Below, piece after piece: positions 16,577 to 25,079 of a stretch of 54,068 nt of DNA. The notes under the pieces are model-generated. The model was given only the letters and a program-made list of their open reading frames with translations, searched no databases and was not told where the DNA came from. Within the stretch, counting starts at the first letter, position 1; every line of letters begins with the position of its first letter. The translations under genes and the position numbers were made by a program. The stretch is from Sandaracinaceae bacterium (lineage in GTDB: Bacteria; Myxococcota_A; Polyangia; Polyangiales; JAFGIB01): NCBI GenBank assembly GCA_017881055.1, contig JADGRF010000145.1:1-54068 (forward strand), written 5' to 3'.

Positions 16577-17761
16577 TCACCAAAGCAAGCGCACGCGTTG
16601 GCCAAGCAGGCGGCGACCGAGCTCCATGATGACCAAAGGGCCACCGAGGCCCGCCACGAAGAAGATCGGAGCGAGCCAGGCCGCACCTTCGATCAAGACG
16701 CTGGGCAACTGATGCTGCGCGTACGCGCTCGCCGCTGCCGGCCAGACGAAGCGCGGAACCTGCCACACGCACGTGACCGCGGCTGCGATGCTCACGTCCA
16801 TGAGCAGCATCACGCCCAACGAGGCGTTGCCCAGGTCGGTGAGAAAGCGCGAGACGCGCGAGCGGCCGAAGTCCGTGCCGAGCAGCACGCCCGTGCAGGC
16901 GAAGGCCAGCACGATCAGGCTGACGCGCTCGGTGGCATACATGGCGGTCATGGCCCCGACCTTGAAGCCGGCGCGCGCGCCCAACAGGAACGCTTCCGCG
17001 AAGCTGCCTAACAGCGCGAAGCCCGTGAATACGATCAGGCTGCGCCGCCAGGTGTGCAGCCACGACGCGAGCCGCGCGGCCTCGTGTGAAGCCAGCATGC
17101 CGAGCATGAACGCCGGCAGGAACCGATACGGCCGCACGAGCAGCGCTTCCGCCATGGAGAGCACCACGTTGCCTTGCTCGTACAGGTAGAACTTGAGCCA
17201 CGACGCCAGCTGCAACGCCAACGCAAGCCCAAACGCGAGGCGTGGCCGCGTCTTCACCAGCGCGATGCAGGCCGGGGCCGCTACGTAGAGCATGAGCAGC
17301 GCCGTCAAAAACCAATACGCGGGTTCCACGTCGCCGCGCACGAGGCCAGGCAGCAGCGCACGCAGGTCGTGGCTGCGATGCTGCAGACCTTGCACTGCGT
17401 AGAACACGAGTGACCAGAACACGTACTTACGCAACAGCTGACCGGCGCCGCTCCAGGCGCTCTGCGCGCTGGTGAAAAACCGGAACGCCATGAAGCCGCT
17501 CGCGAACATGAACAGCACGAGGCACACGGGCGTGACGCCGCGCACCAGCCAGACCGGCGCAAACACGGCCGGTGCGTCGTACGGCGAGAGCGTGGCGTGC
17601 GTGCTCGCATACGCGGCGCTCGCGGCCTGGATCGCGTGGTTGGCGATCACGAGGCACATCGCGATGCCGCGCAGCGGCGAGATGGTCTTCCACAACGGGA
17701 CGGATCCCTGCGCGGCGTTGGACGCCCGCGCAGGGTCGGTCGCGGTAGTTGGGAGCGTCAT
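16577..17761 (-). CDS. Integral-membrane acyltransferase (acyltransferase-3 type)
   Basis: A 394-residue protein with about ten predicted membrane helices. Near residue 30 it has SPLRGIAMCLVIANHAIQAA, matching the RG-x-A and N-H elements at the start of acyltransferase family 3 (the OafA type), where a His is needed for moving acyl groups onto sugars or other acceptors. Length fits the family. The ATG overlaps the ACP stop by 4 bp. Placement after an acyl carrier protein suggests it moves the ACP-bound acyl group, or a product made from it, onto an envelope molecule. That assignment is an inference. A flippase-like role cannot be excluded. Confidence 0.85.
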   Translation of the reverse strand: MTLPTTATDPARASNAAQGSVPLWKTISPLRGIAMCLVIANHAIQAASAAYASTHATLSPYDAPAVFAPVWLVRGVTPVCLVLFMFASGFMAFRFFTSAQSAWSGAGQLLRKYVFWSLVFYAVQGLQHRSHDLRALLPGLVRGDVEPAYWFLTALLMLYVAAPACIALVKTRPRLAFGLALALQLASWLKFYLYEQGNVVLSMAEALLVRPYRFLPAFMLGMLASHEAARLASWLHTWRRSLIVFTGFALLGSFAEAFLLGARAGFKVGAMTAMYATERVSLIVLAFACTGVLLGTDFGRSRVSRFLTDLGNASLGVMLLMDVSIAAAVTCVWQVPRFVWPAAASAYAQHQLPSVLIEGAAWLAPIFFVAGLGGPLVIMELGRRLLGQRVRLLW

Positions 17762-18009
17762 GCAGCGCTGCGCTTCTTGCTCTCGATGAAGCCGTGGATG
17801 CGTGCGATCGAACCAAGGTTCTCCGGTACGATCTCGGCGTCACCCACTTGAACACCGAAAGTGCGATCCAGAAAATCGATCACCTCCATCACACCGGTCG
17901 AGTCGATGAAGCCAAGGTCGATCAGCGAGTCCTCGTCGCGCAAGCTCGCAAGGTCGGGAACGTAGAAGTTGGTGCAGATGAAATCACGCAGTCGTTGCTG
18001 AACGGTCAT
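17758..18009 (-). CDS. Acyl carrier protein
   Basis: An 83-residue carrier protein, the usual ACP length. The phosphopantetheine site is in DLGFIDSTGVMEVIDFLD, with the attachment Ser inside IDSTG near residue 37. The second half of the four-helix bundle (ENLGSIARIHGFIE) is also recognisable. The ATG at 18009 overlaps the TGA of the amidotransferase gene (ATGA) and its own stop overlaps the acyltransferase ATG, so the three are tightly coupled. It is not the housekeeping AcpP, because it differs from the DSLDxVEL type. It is probably loaded by the divergent acyl-AMP ligase. Confidence 0.92.
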   Translation of the reverse strand: MTVQQRLRDFICTNFYVPDLASLRDEDSLIDLGFIDSTGVMEVIDFLDRTFGVQVGDAEIVPENLGSIARIHGFIESKKRSAA

Positions 18010-20003
18010 GGGGAACTTCTTTCTATTAAGCGGATGGGAGTGTCGAGGCGTGTTGGCGCGCGTGCGCACACCATCGACTCCTGCAAAAGCTGAACCGAAA
18101 GTGCGCCAACCAACGCCATGTTGTCGGTGTTGGAAAGTTGGCCGCGCGAACCCCGCGTTTTGCACTTATTCCAGAGTTGCGTAATCAATTTCGGGTCGAA
18201 TACGCCGGCTTTCGCAACACTTGCTTCACTGAGCAGCGGCTCGACATAGTCGGAGGCCTTGGCGTCGAGAAACGACAGCGCATCGGGCGCGCGATACGGC
18301 TGCTTGGATCGCGCAAGGATTGCGTCGGGAACGAGGCCGCGCGCAAGACGCTTCAGTACGTGCTTCTCGTCGAGGACGTGCAGCTTGTAGCTGTCGGGTA
18401 GGCGGTTCGCGAGCGCGATCACGTGGTCGTCCAGGAATGGAAACCGTCCTTCGATGGAATGGCCGAGCAGCATGCGGTCGCCCTGCGCGCTCAACAGATA
18501 GCCCGAGAGCAGCGTGCGGATCTCGAGGCACTGATCCTGCGCCAGCGGTGTCCAGCTGCGAAACGCGCGTGGCAAGGAATCGAGCAGCTCGCGCGTGACG
18601 TCCGTGCGCGTCGCGGCAGCGCGGGTCGCAGGCGACAGCAAGCGCAGGAGCGCAGAGGTGCCTTGCCAGCGTGGCCCGTGACCGAAGCCCGGCTCCGTGC
18701 AAGCACCCAGGTCACGTCCGAAGAACTGGCGCGCGACGGCCTGCTGCGCGACCGGCGAGCGCGATAGGTACGGGTACAAGCGGTGAAGGAGGCGCGGCCG
18801 CAGCACGGACTCGGGATGCTTGGCCCAGAATCTTCGCACCTTGGCTTCGCGGAACAGGTCGTAGCCTGCGAACATCTCGTCGGCGCCCTCGCCCGTCAGC
18901 ACCACCTTGATTCCGGACTTCCGCACCAGCTCCGAGAGCAGGAACATCGGTGCAGGGGCCGTGCGCAAAATAGGCCGCTCGGCATGGGCCACCACGCTTG
19001 GAAACACGCGCGCGATGTCGCCTCGACTGACGCGGACTTCGTGGTGCTCGCTGCCGAGGTGTGCCGCCATCAGCTGCTGAAATGGCGTCTCGTCGTATTC
19101 GGCGTCGGCGAAGCGCAGCGAGAAGGTCTGCAGCCGGCCGCCGCTGTGCTCATTGCCGAGCGCGGCGATCAGCGAAGAATCCAGGCCCCCGGAGAGATAG
19201 CTGCCCACGGGTACATCCGCACGCACCATGCGCAAGCGAGTAGCCTCGTGCAGCGCAGCGCGCACCTGTTCCACTGCGTCAGCGAGCGAGAGCGCGCTCG
19301 GCGAGATCCGCTCGTCGCGACCGACATCCGCGCTCGCGTAGGCGTGCTCGCGCATGCCGTCCGGGCCGTAGCTGCGGACGTAGCCCGGACGCAGCTCTTC
19401 GACCCCACGAAACGCCGTACGCGGTGCGACTGGCGTCCAGAACGTGAAGAGCTCGGCCAGCGAAGCAGGGTCGAGCTCGCGCGGGATCGAGGCATCGGCG
19501 GCGAAGATCGCTTTGATCTCGCTGCCGAAGTAGAGACGGCCCGCGTGCTCGCACAGGTGCAGCGGCGCGATCCCCGTTCGATCGCGGCACAGCACGAGCT
19601 CGTGCTTGTGCTTGTCCCAGAGCGCGACGGCCCACTGGCCGTTCATGCGCGCGAACGCATCCGCGCCCCACGCCTCGTAGGCGTGCACGATCACTTCGGT
19701 GTCGCTGTGCGTGCGAAAGCGATGGCCGAGCGCAAGTAGCTGTGCACGCAGCTCGACGTAGTTGAAGATCTCGCCGTTGAAACAGATCCACAGGCTGTCG
19801 TCCTCGTTGGCGAGCGGCTGCTGGCCAGTCGCGAGGTCTACGATCGACAAGCGCGCGTGCCCGAAACCAAGCTCGCCGTCACGGTACAAGCCAAGCTCGT
19901 CCGGACCGCGATGCGACAGCGCGCTCGCCATGCGCACCAGCTCCTCGCGCGTCGGAGCCTGCGCGACCGGTGACACCCGCAGGATGCCCGCGACTCCGCA
20001 CAT
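18006..20003 (-). CDS. Asparagine synthetase-like glutamine amidotransferase
   Basis: A 665-residue class II amidotransferase of the AsnB type. Met1-Cys2 (MCGVAGIL) provides the glutaminase nucleophile, with RGPDELG, RLSIVDL and NGEIFNY in the N-terminal domain. The synthetase domain carries the PPi loop SYLSGGLDSSLIAAL near residue 270 and LTGEGADEMFAGYDLF. Family members make an acyl-AMP and amidate it with ammonia from glutamine. The context (a NadE-like ligase, an ACP, an acyl-AMP ligase and a membrane acyltransferase) argues for amide formation on a secondary product rather than free asparagine synthesis. It follows the NadE-like gene by 5 bp. Confidence 0.95.
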   Translation of the reverse strand: MCGVAGILRVSPVAQAPTREELVRMASALSHRGPDELGLYRDGELGFGHARLSIVDLATGQQPLANEDDSLWICFNGEIFNYVELRAQLLALGHRFRTHSDTEVIVHAYEAWGADAFARMNGQWAVALWDKHKHELVLCRDRTGIAPLHLCEHAGRLYFGSEIKAIFAADASIPRELDPASLAELFTFWTPVAPRTAFRGVEELRPGYVRSYGPDGMREHAYASADVGRDERISPSALSLADAVEQVRAALHEATRLRMVRADVPVGSYLSGGLDSSLIAALGNEHSGGRLQTFSLRFADAEYDETPFQQLMAAHLGSEHHEVRVSRGDIARVFPSVVAHAERPILRTAPAPMFLLSELVRKSGIKVVLTGEGADEMFAGYDLFREAKVRRFWAKHPESVLRPRLLHRLYPYLSRSPVAQQAVARQFFGRDLGACTEPGFGHGPRWQGTSALLRLLSPATRAAATRTDVTRELLDSLPRAFRSWTPLAQDQCLEIRTLLSGYLLSAQGDRMLLGHSIEGRFPFLDDHVIALANRLPDSYKLHVLDEKHVLKRLARGLVPDAILARSKQPYRAPDALSFLDAKASDYVEPLLSEASVAKAGVFDPKLITQLWNKCKTRGSRGQLSNTDNMALVGALSVQLLQESMVCARAPTRLDTPIRLIERSSP

Positions 20004-20008
20004 GGTTG

Positions 20009-20989
20009 CTACGCTCCGATCTCGGCGACCGTTTCGACCAAGAGCGGTGGTGTGTGCAGATAGCGCGTGCCGCGCCGCTTCGACGCGATGTCACGGTAGA
20101 CGCGCTCGACTTGATCGCCCGAGAGGCCCAACGCGCGGCCCGTCTCCGCGGCAGCGATCTGCTGATTGAACGCGTACAGGCACACGTCCATCTGCGAATA
20201 CGGTAGCGCGAAGTAGAACTCCTCCTGGGACTGCGCGAGCGAGAACGTATCGGTGGTCGGCGCGCGGCTGCAGATGGCCTGGGGCACTCCGAGATACGCC
20301 GCGAGCTTGTAGACCTGCGTCTTGTAGAGATGCGCGATCGGCTTGAAGTCCGCGGCTCCGTCGCCTTGCTTCACGAAGAAGCCCTGGTCGTACTCGAGGC
20401 GGTTGGGCGTACCCGCGACCGCGTAGTTGAGGCGATCCGCGTGGTAGTACTCGGTGAGCGTGCGCATACGCTGCTTGTAGTTCGTGGCCGCGACCAGCTG
20501 CAGATAGGCCTGCGTGTTCAAGCGGTGCGTCGTGGTCACGCCGGCGGGGTCCTCCACCGTCAAGCGCGACACGTTCAGACGATCGGCATCCAGGATGGAC
20601 GGCAACACGATCTTGCACTTCCAGCCGGGGCCGTACCCGGGAACGACGCTGGCGATGGCTTCGTCTTGACGACGATAGCAGCCCGCTGCATCGAGCGTGG
20701 AGGTGAGATCCTCCAACACACTCTCGATGCCGAGGCTTGCCGAAAGCGCGCGACCGAGCTCGAGCGATTCTGCCGACGAGTCGCGTTCCGGCATGAAGAC
20801 ACCGAACACGCGGTCTTTGCCGAGCGCGTGCACGCACAGCGCCGCTACGGTCGAGCTATCGATACCGCCGGAGAGGCCGACCACCGCACCGCGTTTCCGC
20901 AAGGTGCCGAGCACCTGCTCGCGAATCGCATGCGCAATGCGCGCAGTCTCTGCGGCCAAGTCGATTTCAAGACAATCCAAAGTCAGCAT
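20009..20989 (-). CDS. NAD synthetase-like ATP-dependent amide ligase
   Basis: A 326-residue N-type ATP pyrophosphatase. VVGLSGGIDSSTVAALCVHA near residue 40 is the P-loop. YKQRMRTLTEYYHADRLNYA and VAGTPNRLEYDQGFFVKQGD match the NadE body, and KPIAHLYKTQVYKLAAYLGVP the C-terminal substrate region. I prefer the ATG at 20989 because GGAG lies 9 bases upstream. An ATG at 21004 would add five residues. There is no glutaminase domain. An insert near residues 85-140 (RRQDEAIASVVPGYGPGW) is longer than in the textbook enzyme. It may be real NadE, but it sits at the head of a biosynthetic operon, so an alternative substrate is possible. Confidence 0.92.
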   Translation of the reverse strand: MLTLDCLEIDLAAETARIAHAIREQVLGTLRKRGAVVGLSGGIDSSTVAALCVHALGKDRVFGVFMPERDSSAESLELGRALSASLGIESVLEDLTSTLDAAGCYRRQDEAIASVVPGYGPGWKCKIVLPSILDADRLNVSRLTVEDPAGVTTTHRLNTQAYLQLVAATNYKQRMRTLTEYYHADRLNYAVAGTPNRLEYDQGFFVKQGDGAADFKPIAHLYKTQVYKLAAYLGVPQAICSRAPTTDTFSLAQSQEEFYFALPYSQMDVCLYAFNQQIAAAETGRALGLSGDQVERVYRDIASKRRGTRYLHTPPLLVETVAEIGA

Positions 20990-21138
20990 GATGAGTGACT
21001 CCATGCGTGCGACTGCCAGCCGCGTCGCACCTTCGCGCCGTACATAGACGCGGCCGCGAAGTTTACAAGTGCGATTTCGAGCGTATGTTTGTCGCGTAGG
21101 CGAAGGCTTTCACCGCTCGTCGCGTCCGGTTGCTGCCC

Positions 21139-22731
21139 ATGAGAACGCTCGACCCTCGCACGTACCAAGCCGCAGTTTCCAACTTGCACGGCTTGCTGAG
21201 CAACAGCGCAGCGGCTGCGCCGAGTCACCCAGCCTTCATCAAGGGCGAGCGCACCACGCGCTACGAAGACCTGGACCGCGCAACGCGGCGTTTTGCCGCG
21301 GCGCTGCACGCGCTGGGCGTGCGCGCGACAGACCGAGTGGCCTTGGTGCTGGACGGCGACGTCGACTATCTGATCGCGTACTACGGCGTGCTGCGGGCCG
21401 GTGCCGTGGTCGTTCCGCTCTGCTCGGATACGCGCGACAAGCCGCTGCGGCGCGCGCTCGGAGACAGCGGCGCGCGTGCCGTGATCCTCGACGCCGCCAA
21501 CACCCGCTACCTCCCGGCCGCCCCCGCCGAGCTTCCCGAGCTGCACGTCGTGATCGTGCGGGGCAAGGCGCAGCCGACGGCAGCAACCGCGTGGGAAACA
21601 ACGGACTATGCAGGCTTGTTGGAAGGCACGCAGGAACGCGGTGGCGAGGACGTGGCCGGCGATGCGCTCGCGTCGATCGTCTACACGTCGGGCACGACCG
21701 GCGAGCCGAAGGGCGTGATGCTCAGTCACGACAACCTGCTCGCGAACAGCGCGTCTATCGTTCAGTACCTGGAGCTCACACAGCGTGACGTCGTGGGCAT
21801 GGTCCTGCCGTACTACTACTCGTACGGCAACTCGATCCTGCACACGCACGTGCGTGCGGGCGCGACCATCGCGCAGCTCACCGGCCTCGCGTTTCCCGCG
21901 CGCACCGTCGAAGAGCTGGAGAGGCACCGCTGCACCGGCTTTTCGGGTGTACCGGCGTCGTTTGCGCGCCTTTTGGAAGCGCCGAGCCTTGCCACGCGCG
22001 AGCTCAGCTCGTTGCGTTACTTCACGCAAGCGGGCGCAGCGATGCCGGCAGCGCTCACGCAGCGCCTGCGCTCGGCGTTTCCGCGCGTGCGTTTGTTCGT
22101 GATGTACGGACAGACGGAGGCGAGCGCGCGGCTGGCCTGCCTTCCGCCCGAGACGCTCGATCAAAAAGCGGGCTCGGTTGGGCGTGCAATCCCTGGTGTG
22201 ACGCTGGCAATCGCCGACGCCGACGGTCGTCAACTCCCGATCGGTCAGACGGGTGAAGTGATCGCTCGCGGCGCGAACGTCATGCGCGGCTACTGGCAGC
22301 GGCCCGAGGAGACAGCGCTCGCGTTGCGTGACGGCTGGCTGCACACGGGCGATCTCGGACAGCTCGACGAGGATGGCTACTTGTTCCTGTCCGGTCGGCA
22401 GAGCGAGATGATCAAGTCTGCGGCGCATCGCATCGGCCCGTGCGAGATCGAGAGCGTGATCGAGGGCGTGCCCGGAGTGCGCGACTGCGTGGTGTTCGGC
22501 GTGCCGGACGAGCTCTTGGGCCAGGCGATCGCGGCATTCGTAGTGGAGAGCGCGGCCGGCTCCGTCAGCAAAGCCGCGCTCATGCGTGCCTGCATGGAGC
22601 AGCTTCCCCGCTTCAAGGTTCCGCAGCACGTGCGCACGCTGGACGAGCTGCCCCGCAGCGAGGCGGGTAAGCTGCAACGCGGCGTGCTGGCACAAGCGTT
22701 CGCGCGAGGGGACGGTCAGGCGTTGCAGTAG
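21139..22731 (+). CDS. Acyl-AMP-forming ligase (acyl-CoA/ACP synthetase family)
   Basis: A 530-residue ANL-superfamily enzyme. Core motifs are VYTSGTTGEPKGVMLSHDNL near residue 180 (ATP phosphate loop), MYGQTEASAR near 325, LHTGDLGQLDEDGYLFLSGR near 400 and the C-terminal catalytic-Lys region LPRSEAGKLQRG. It activates a carboxylic acid as adenylate and passes it to CoA or a carrier thiol. The divergently transcribed operon encodes a dedicated ACP, the likely acceptor. Start: ATG 21139, with a TTG at 21130 as alternative. The 149-bp spacer to the NadE-like gene must hold both promoters. It includes an AT-richer patch around 21058-21095, but I see no clear operator. Confidence 0.95.
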   Translation: MRTLDPRTYQAAVSNLHGLLSNSAAAAPSHPAFIKGERTTRYEDLDRATRRFAAALHALGVRATDRVALVLDGDVDYLIAYYGVLRAGAVVVPLCSDTRDKPLRRALGDSGARAVILDAANTRYLPAAPAELPELHVVIVRGKAQPTAATAWETTDYAGLLEGTQERGGEDVAGDALASIVYTSGTTGEPKGVMLSHDNLLANSASIVQYLELTQRDVVGMVLPYYYSYGNSILHTHVRAGATIAQLTGLAFPARTVEELERHRCTGFSGVPASFARLLEAPSLATRELSSLRYFTQAGAAMPAALTQRLRSAFPRVRLFVMYGQTEASARLACLPPETLDQKAGSVGRAIPGVTLAIADADGRQLPIGQTGEVIARGANVMRGYWQRPEETALALRDGWLHTGDLGQLDEDGYLFLSGRQSEMIKSAAHRIGPCEIESVIEGVPGVRDCVVFGVPDELLGQAIAAFVVESAAGSVSKAALMRACMEQLPRFKVPQHVRTLDELPRSEAGKLQRGVLAQAFARGDGQALQ

Positions 22732-22745
22732 CTACGTGGTGATCA

Positions 22746-22761
22746 CGTGGTGCTCACCACG
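22746..22761. terminator. Hairpin between convergent genes, likely bidirectional terminator
   Basis: CGTGGTG and CACCACG form a perfect 7-bp stem with a 2-base loop (or 6 bp with a 4-base loop) in the 33-bp gap between the ends of the acyl-AMP ligase gene and the UspA gene. A related ACGTGGTGATCACGT palindrome lies immediately upstream, giving competing folds. There is no T-run. Position between two stops is the main support. Confidence 0.45.
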
Positions 22762-22764
22762 CGA

Positions 22765-23211
22765 TTACGGCGCAGCGCGGGCTTGCACGACCAACACGGG
22801 CACATCCGCCAGGCGCAAGGTCTTCTCGGCGACGCTGCCCAGCATCGCGTGCATCAGGCCGCGACGACCGTGCGTACCCATCACGATCAGGTCGGGACGC
22901 AGCTCCTTGATCGCGGCGCGGATCGCGTCGCCGGGCGGGCCGCTCTCGAGCACGCCTCCTGCGTCCGGCGCACGCTGCCGCAGCACGGCGACCACATCGT
23001 CCAGCTTACGACGCGCCATGGCCTCGATCGTCTTCGAGAAATCCGACGAGAGGCAGGCCGCAGCGGAGTAGGTGTACACGGGCACCTCGGCGACGTGCAG
23101 CAGCGTGATCTGCGCGCCCAGCTGGCGGGCGAGCTCGACGGCGTACTCGACCGCGTGGTCGGCGCAGTCACTGAAGTCGGTAGGGACGAGGATTTTCTTG
23201 ATCGGGTGCAT
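22765..23211 (-). CDS. Universal stress protein (UspA family)
   Basis: A 148-residue single-domain Usp. It starts IKKILVPTDFSDCADHAVEY, the beginning of the Usp fold, and ends with the ATP-binding signature VMGTHGRRGLMHAMLGSVAE followed by VPVLVVQ. The G-x2-G-x9-G(S/T) pattern marks the ATP-binding subgroup. Cytoplasmic. I chose the ATG at 23211 because residues upstream of it do not resemble the family and are Arg/Ser-rich. It is monocistronic, with a 226-bp spacer to the divergent FAH gene. That spacer has no other feature I can support. Confidence 0.95.
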   Translation of the reverse strand: MHPIKKILVPTDFSDCADHAVEYAVELARQLGAQITLLHVAEVPVYTYSAAACLSSDFSKTIEAMARRKLDDVVAVLRQRAPDAGGVLESGPPGDAIRAAIKELRPDLIVMGTHGRRGLMHAMLGSVAEKTLRLADVPVLVVQARAAP

Positions 23212-23437
23212 GGCCGCTCCATCGCCCTCATCCAAAGCACGAGCAGTGCCAACCTCATTCACGCCGCCGATGGCGCGAGAGGACGCGCACCGCACGACTC
23301 CCGGCCGCACGGTTTGCGCGGGTCCAGGTCGCACGCGACAGGGTTGCGTGCCTGCCGCGACTGCGCGAGTGGACCTCGACCCGGTTTCATGCGATTGCGA
23401 TCCTCCGAACCGGGTGCAACTGAACCAAGAGGCAGGC

Positions 23438-24289
23438 ATGAGCACGCGCGTCGAGCTTTGCAATGTGGATGGTCGCGCGAGCCTCGCGTGCGAAGGACGC
23501 GTGATCGACATCGAAGCGCGCTCCGGCGGGAACTTCAGCTCCGACCCGATGAGCGTGCTCGGACGCTGGGACGACCTGTGCGACTGGGCGCAAGTGCAGC
23601 GGCCGCATGAATCGGACGCGCTGATCGACCCCGCGCGGCTCGGCCCATGCGTGCCAAGACCACGGCAGCTGTTCGCGATCGGGCTCAACTACCGCGACCA
23701 CGCGAACGAGGCCGGCCTGCAGATCCCCGAGCAGCCGATGGTGTTCACCAAGTTCCCGAGTTGCCTGGCCGGACCGCGCACGACGATCGCGCTCGGCTCG
23801 GAATCGGTGGACTTCGAGATCGAGCTGGTGGTGGTGATCGGTTGCAAGGCGCACGGCGTCAGCGAGGCGCACGCGCTCGAGCACGTCGCGGGCTACTGCG
23901 TGGGCCAGGACATCTCGGATCGCAAGCTGCAGTTCGCGAGCGTGCCGCCGCAGTTCTCGTTGGCGAAGTCGTGCCCCGCGTACGGCCCACTCGGCCCGAC
24001 GCTCGTAGCGAGTCGCCACGTGGAGCCCAGCGCGGTCGCGCTGCACTGCGACGTGAACGGCACCCGCATGCAGAGCGGCAAGAGCAGCGACATGATCTTC
24101 CCCGTCCCTACGATCATCGAATATCTGTCGCGTCACTGCGAGCTGTTCCCCGGCGACGTGATCTTCACAGGCACACCGAGCGGCGTCGGCTCGATGCGTA
24201 AGCCGCGCCAGTACCTGAAGCCTGGCGATCTGATCCGCAGCGAGATCCCCGGGCTCGGCGTGCTCGAAAATCGCTGCGTCGCGCGCTAG
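23438..24289 (+). CDS. Fumarylacetoacetate hydrolase-family enzyme
   Basis: A 283-residue FAH-family protein. From the ATG at 23438 (AAGAGGCAGG just upstream) the N-terminal ~70 residues are a small lead domain. The catalytic fold starts at QLFAIGLNYRDHANEAG. Metal ligands are in VDFEIELVVVIG (the ExE pair) and GYCVGQDISDRKLQ, and the substrate-side loop is SDMIFPVPTIIEYLSRHCEL followed by GDVIFTGTPSGVG. Members hydrolyse or decarboxylate beta-diketo acids and related catabolites with Mg or Mn. The exact substrate is not readable. There is no pathway partner next to it. It ends 19 bp from a convergent lipoprotein gene. Confidence 0.95.
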   Translation: MSTRVELCNVDGRASLACEGRVIDIEARSGGNFSSDPMSVLGRWDDLCDWAQVQRPHESDALIDPARLGPCVPRPRQLFAIGLNYRDHANEAGLQIPEQPMVFTKFPSCLAGPRTTIALGSESVDFEIELVVVIGCKAHGVSEAHALEHVAGYCVGQDISDRKLQFASVPPQFSLAKSCPAYGPLGPTLVASRHVEPSAVALHCDVNGTRMQSGKSSDMIFPVPTIIEYLSRHCELFPGDVIFTGTPSGVGSMRKPRQYLKPGDLIRSEIPGLGVLENRCVAR

Positions 24290-24308
24290 CGGGTCAGTCA
24301 CGGGCACG

Positions 24309-25079
24309 TCAGCGCACGCGCACATCAAAGGTCTGTTCCACGTTGGCCACGAGCACGTGCAACGTGGTGCTGCCCGTTGCGATGCCCGTCAGCTGCGCCA
24401 GCGCCCCGCTCGCACTAGGCTCACCGTGAGCTCCGAGCGCGACGCTCGCGGTGTCGTCGAGCCAGTAGAGGCCGTCTCCTTGGGTGATCAGCTGCGCTCC
24501 AGCAGCATCGAGCGCCGAGGCGCGCAGGTCGAGCGCGCTGGCGACGTCGAGCGTGATACTGCCCGTGTCGATGCCATGAAAGACCTCGCCGTCACTCGCT
24601 GCTGCGAGCTGCACGTGTGCGGCGTCGCGCACCTGAAACGTGAGCCGATCGAGCTCCTTGGCGTCTTCGCGCACGAGCAGCACGGCTTCTCCCGGAGACG
24701 GGAACTGAAGCTCACCGCGCGCCACCGGCTCGTTCGAGCACGGGTCACGCTCCAGCGTAAACCCGCTCACCGTCAGCGTTGTCTCGTCTTCGGCGATGGC
24801 GTCGCTGCGTGCGCTGCGCAGCGCTCCCAGCAGGAGCTCGACCTCGAGGCGTGCGCCGCGCAGCATGGGCTTGTCAGCTGCACAGCCTAGCGCGTCCACG
24901 CAATAGCCGAGCGCGCTCACGACGTGAGCCTGACCGACTCGCGTTTCGTCCGCGTGAGCCGCCGTGCTGCACTGCGCAGCAACCGGCAGCCGATCCACAA
25001 AGCCGTCGGTCGGCGCGCTCGAGCAGCTCACGCAGAGCACGAACGCGAAGAGGCTGGGAGTGCGAAGCGCGCGCGTCAT
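24309..25079 (-). CDS. Lipoprotein, paralog of the upstream gene
   Basis: A 256-residue product from the ATG at 25079, with a short signal helix and lipobox (FVLCVSCSSAP). The mature part is beta-rich. It ends with GIATGSTTLHVLVANVEQTF, closely parallel to the ending of the gene immediately upstream (GAGSTQLHLLVGNIESQLEL). Both also share an 'LEL/LEV' strand following a Cys-Asp/Cys-Val pair, and a WLDD/WVDD block. The C-terminal ~80 residues resemble an immunoglobulin-like (Big_2 type) fold. The ATG overlaps the preceding stop, so the two paralogs are co-translated. Function unknown; probably envelope-exposed. Confidence 0.82.
   Translation of the reverse strand: MTRALRTPSLFAFVLCVSCSSAPTDGFVDRLPVAAQCSTAAHADETRVGQAHVVSALGYCVDALGCAADKPMLRGARLEVELLLGALRSARSDAIAEDETTLTVSGFTLERDPCSNEPVARGELQFPSPGEAVLLVREDAKELDRLTFQVRDAAHVQLAAASDGEVFHGIDTGSITLDVASALDLRASALDAAGAQLITQGDGLYWLDDTASVALGAHGEPSASGALAQLTGIATGSTTLHVLVANVEQTFDVRVR

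Noticed and set aside
20983..22695. 570-codon leftward ORF
   Set aside because: Antisense of the acyl-AMP ligase gene, which has all ANL motifs. The antisense frame has none.
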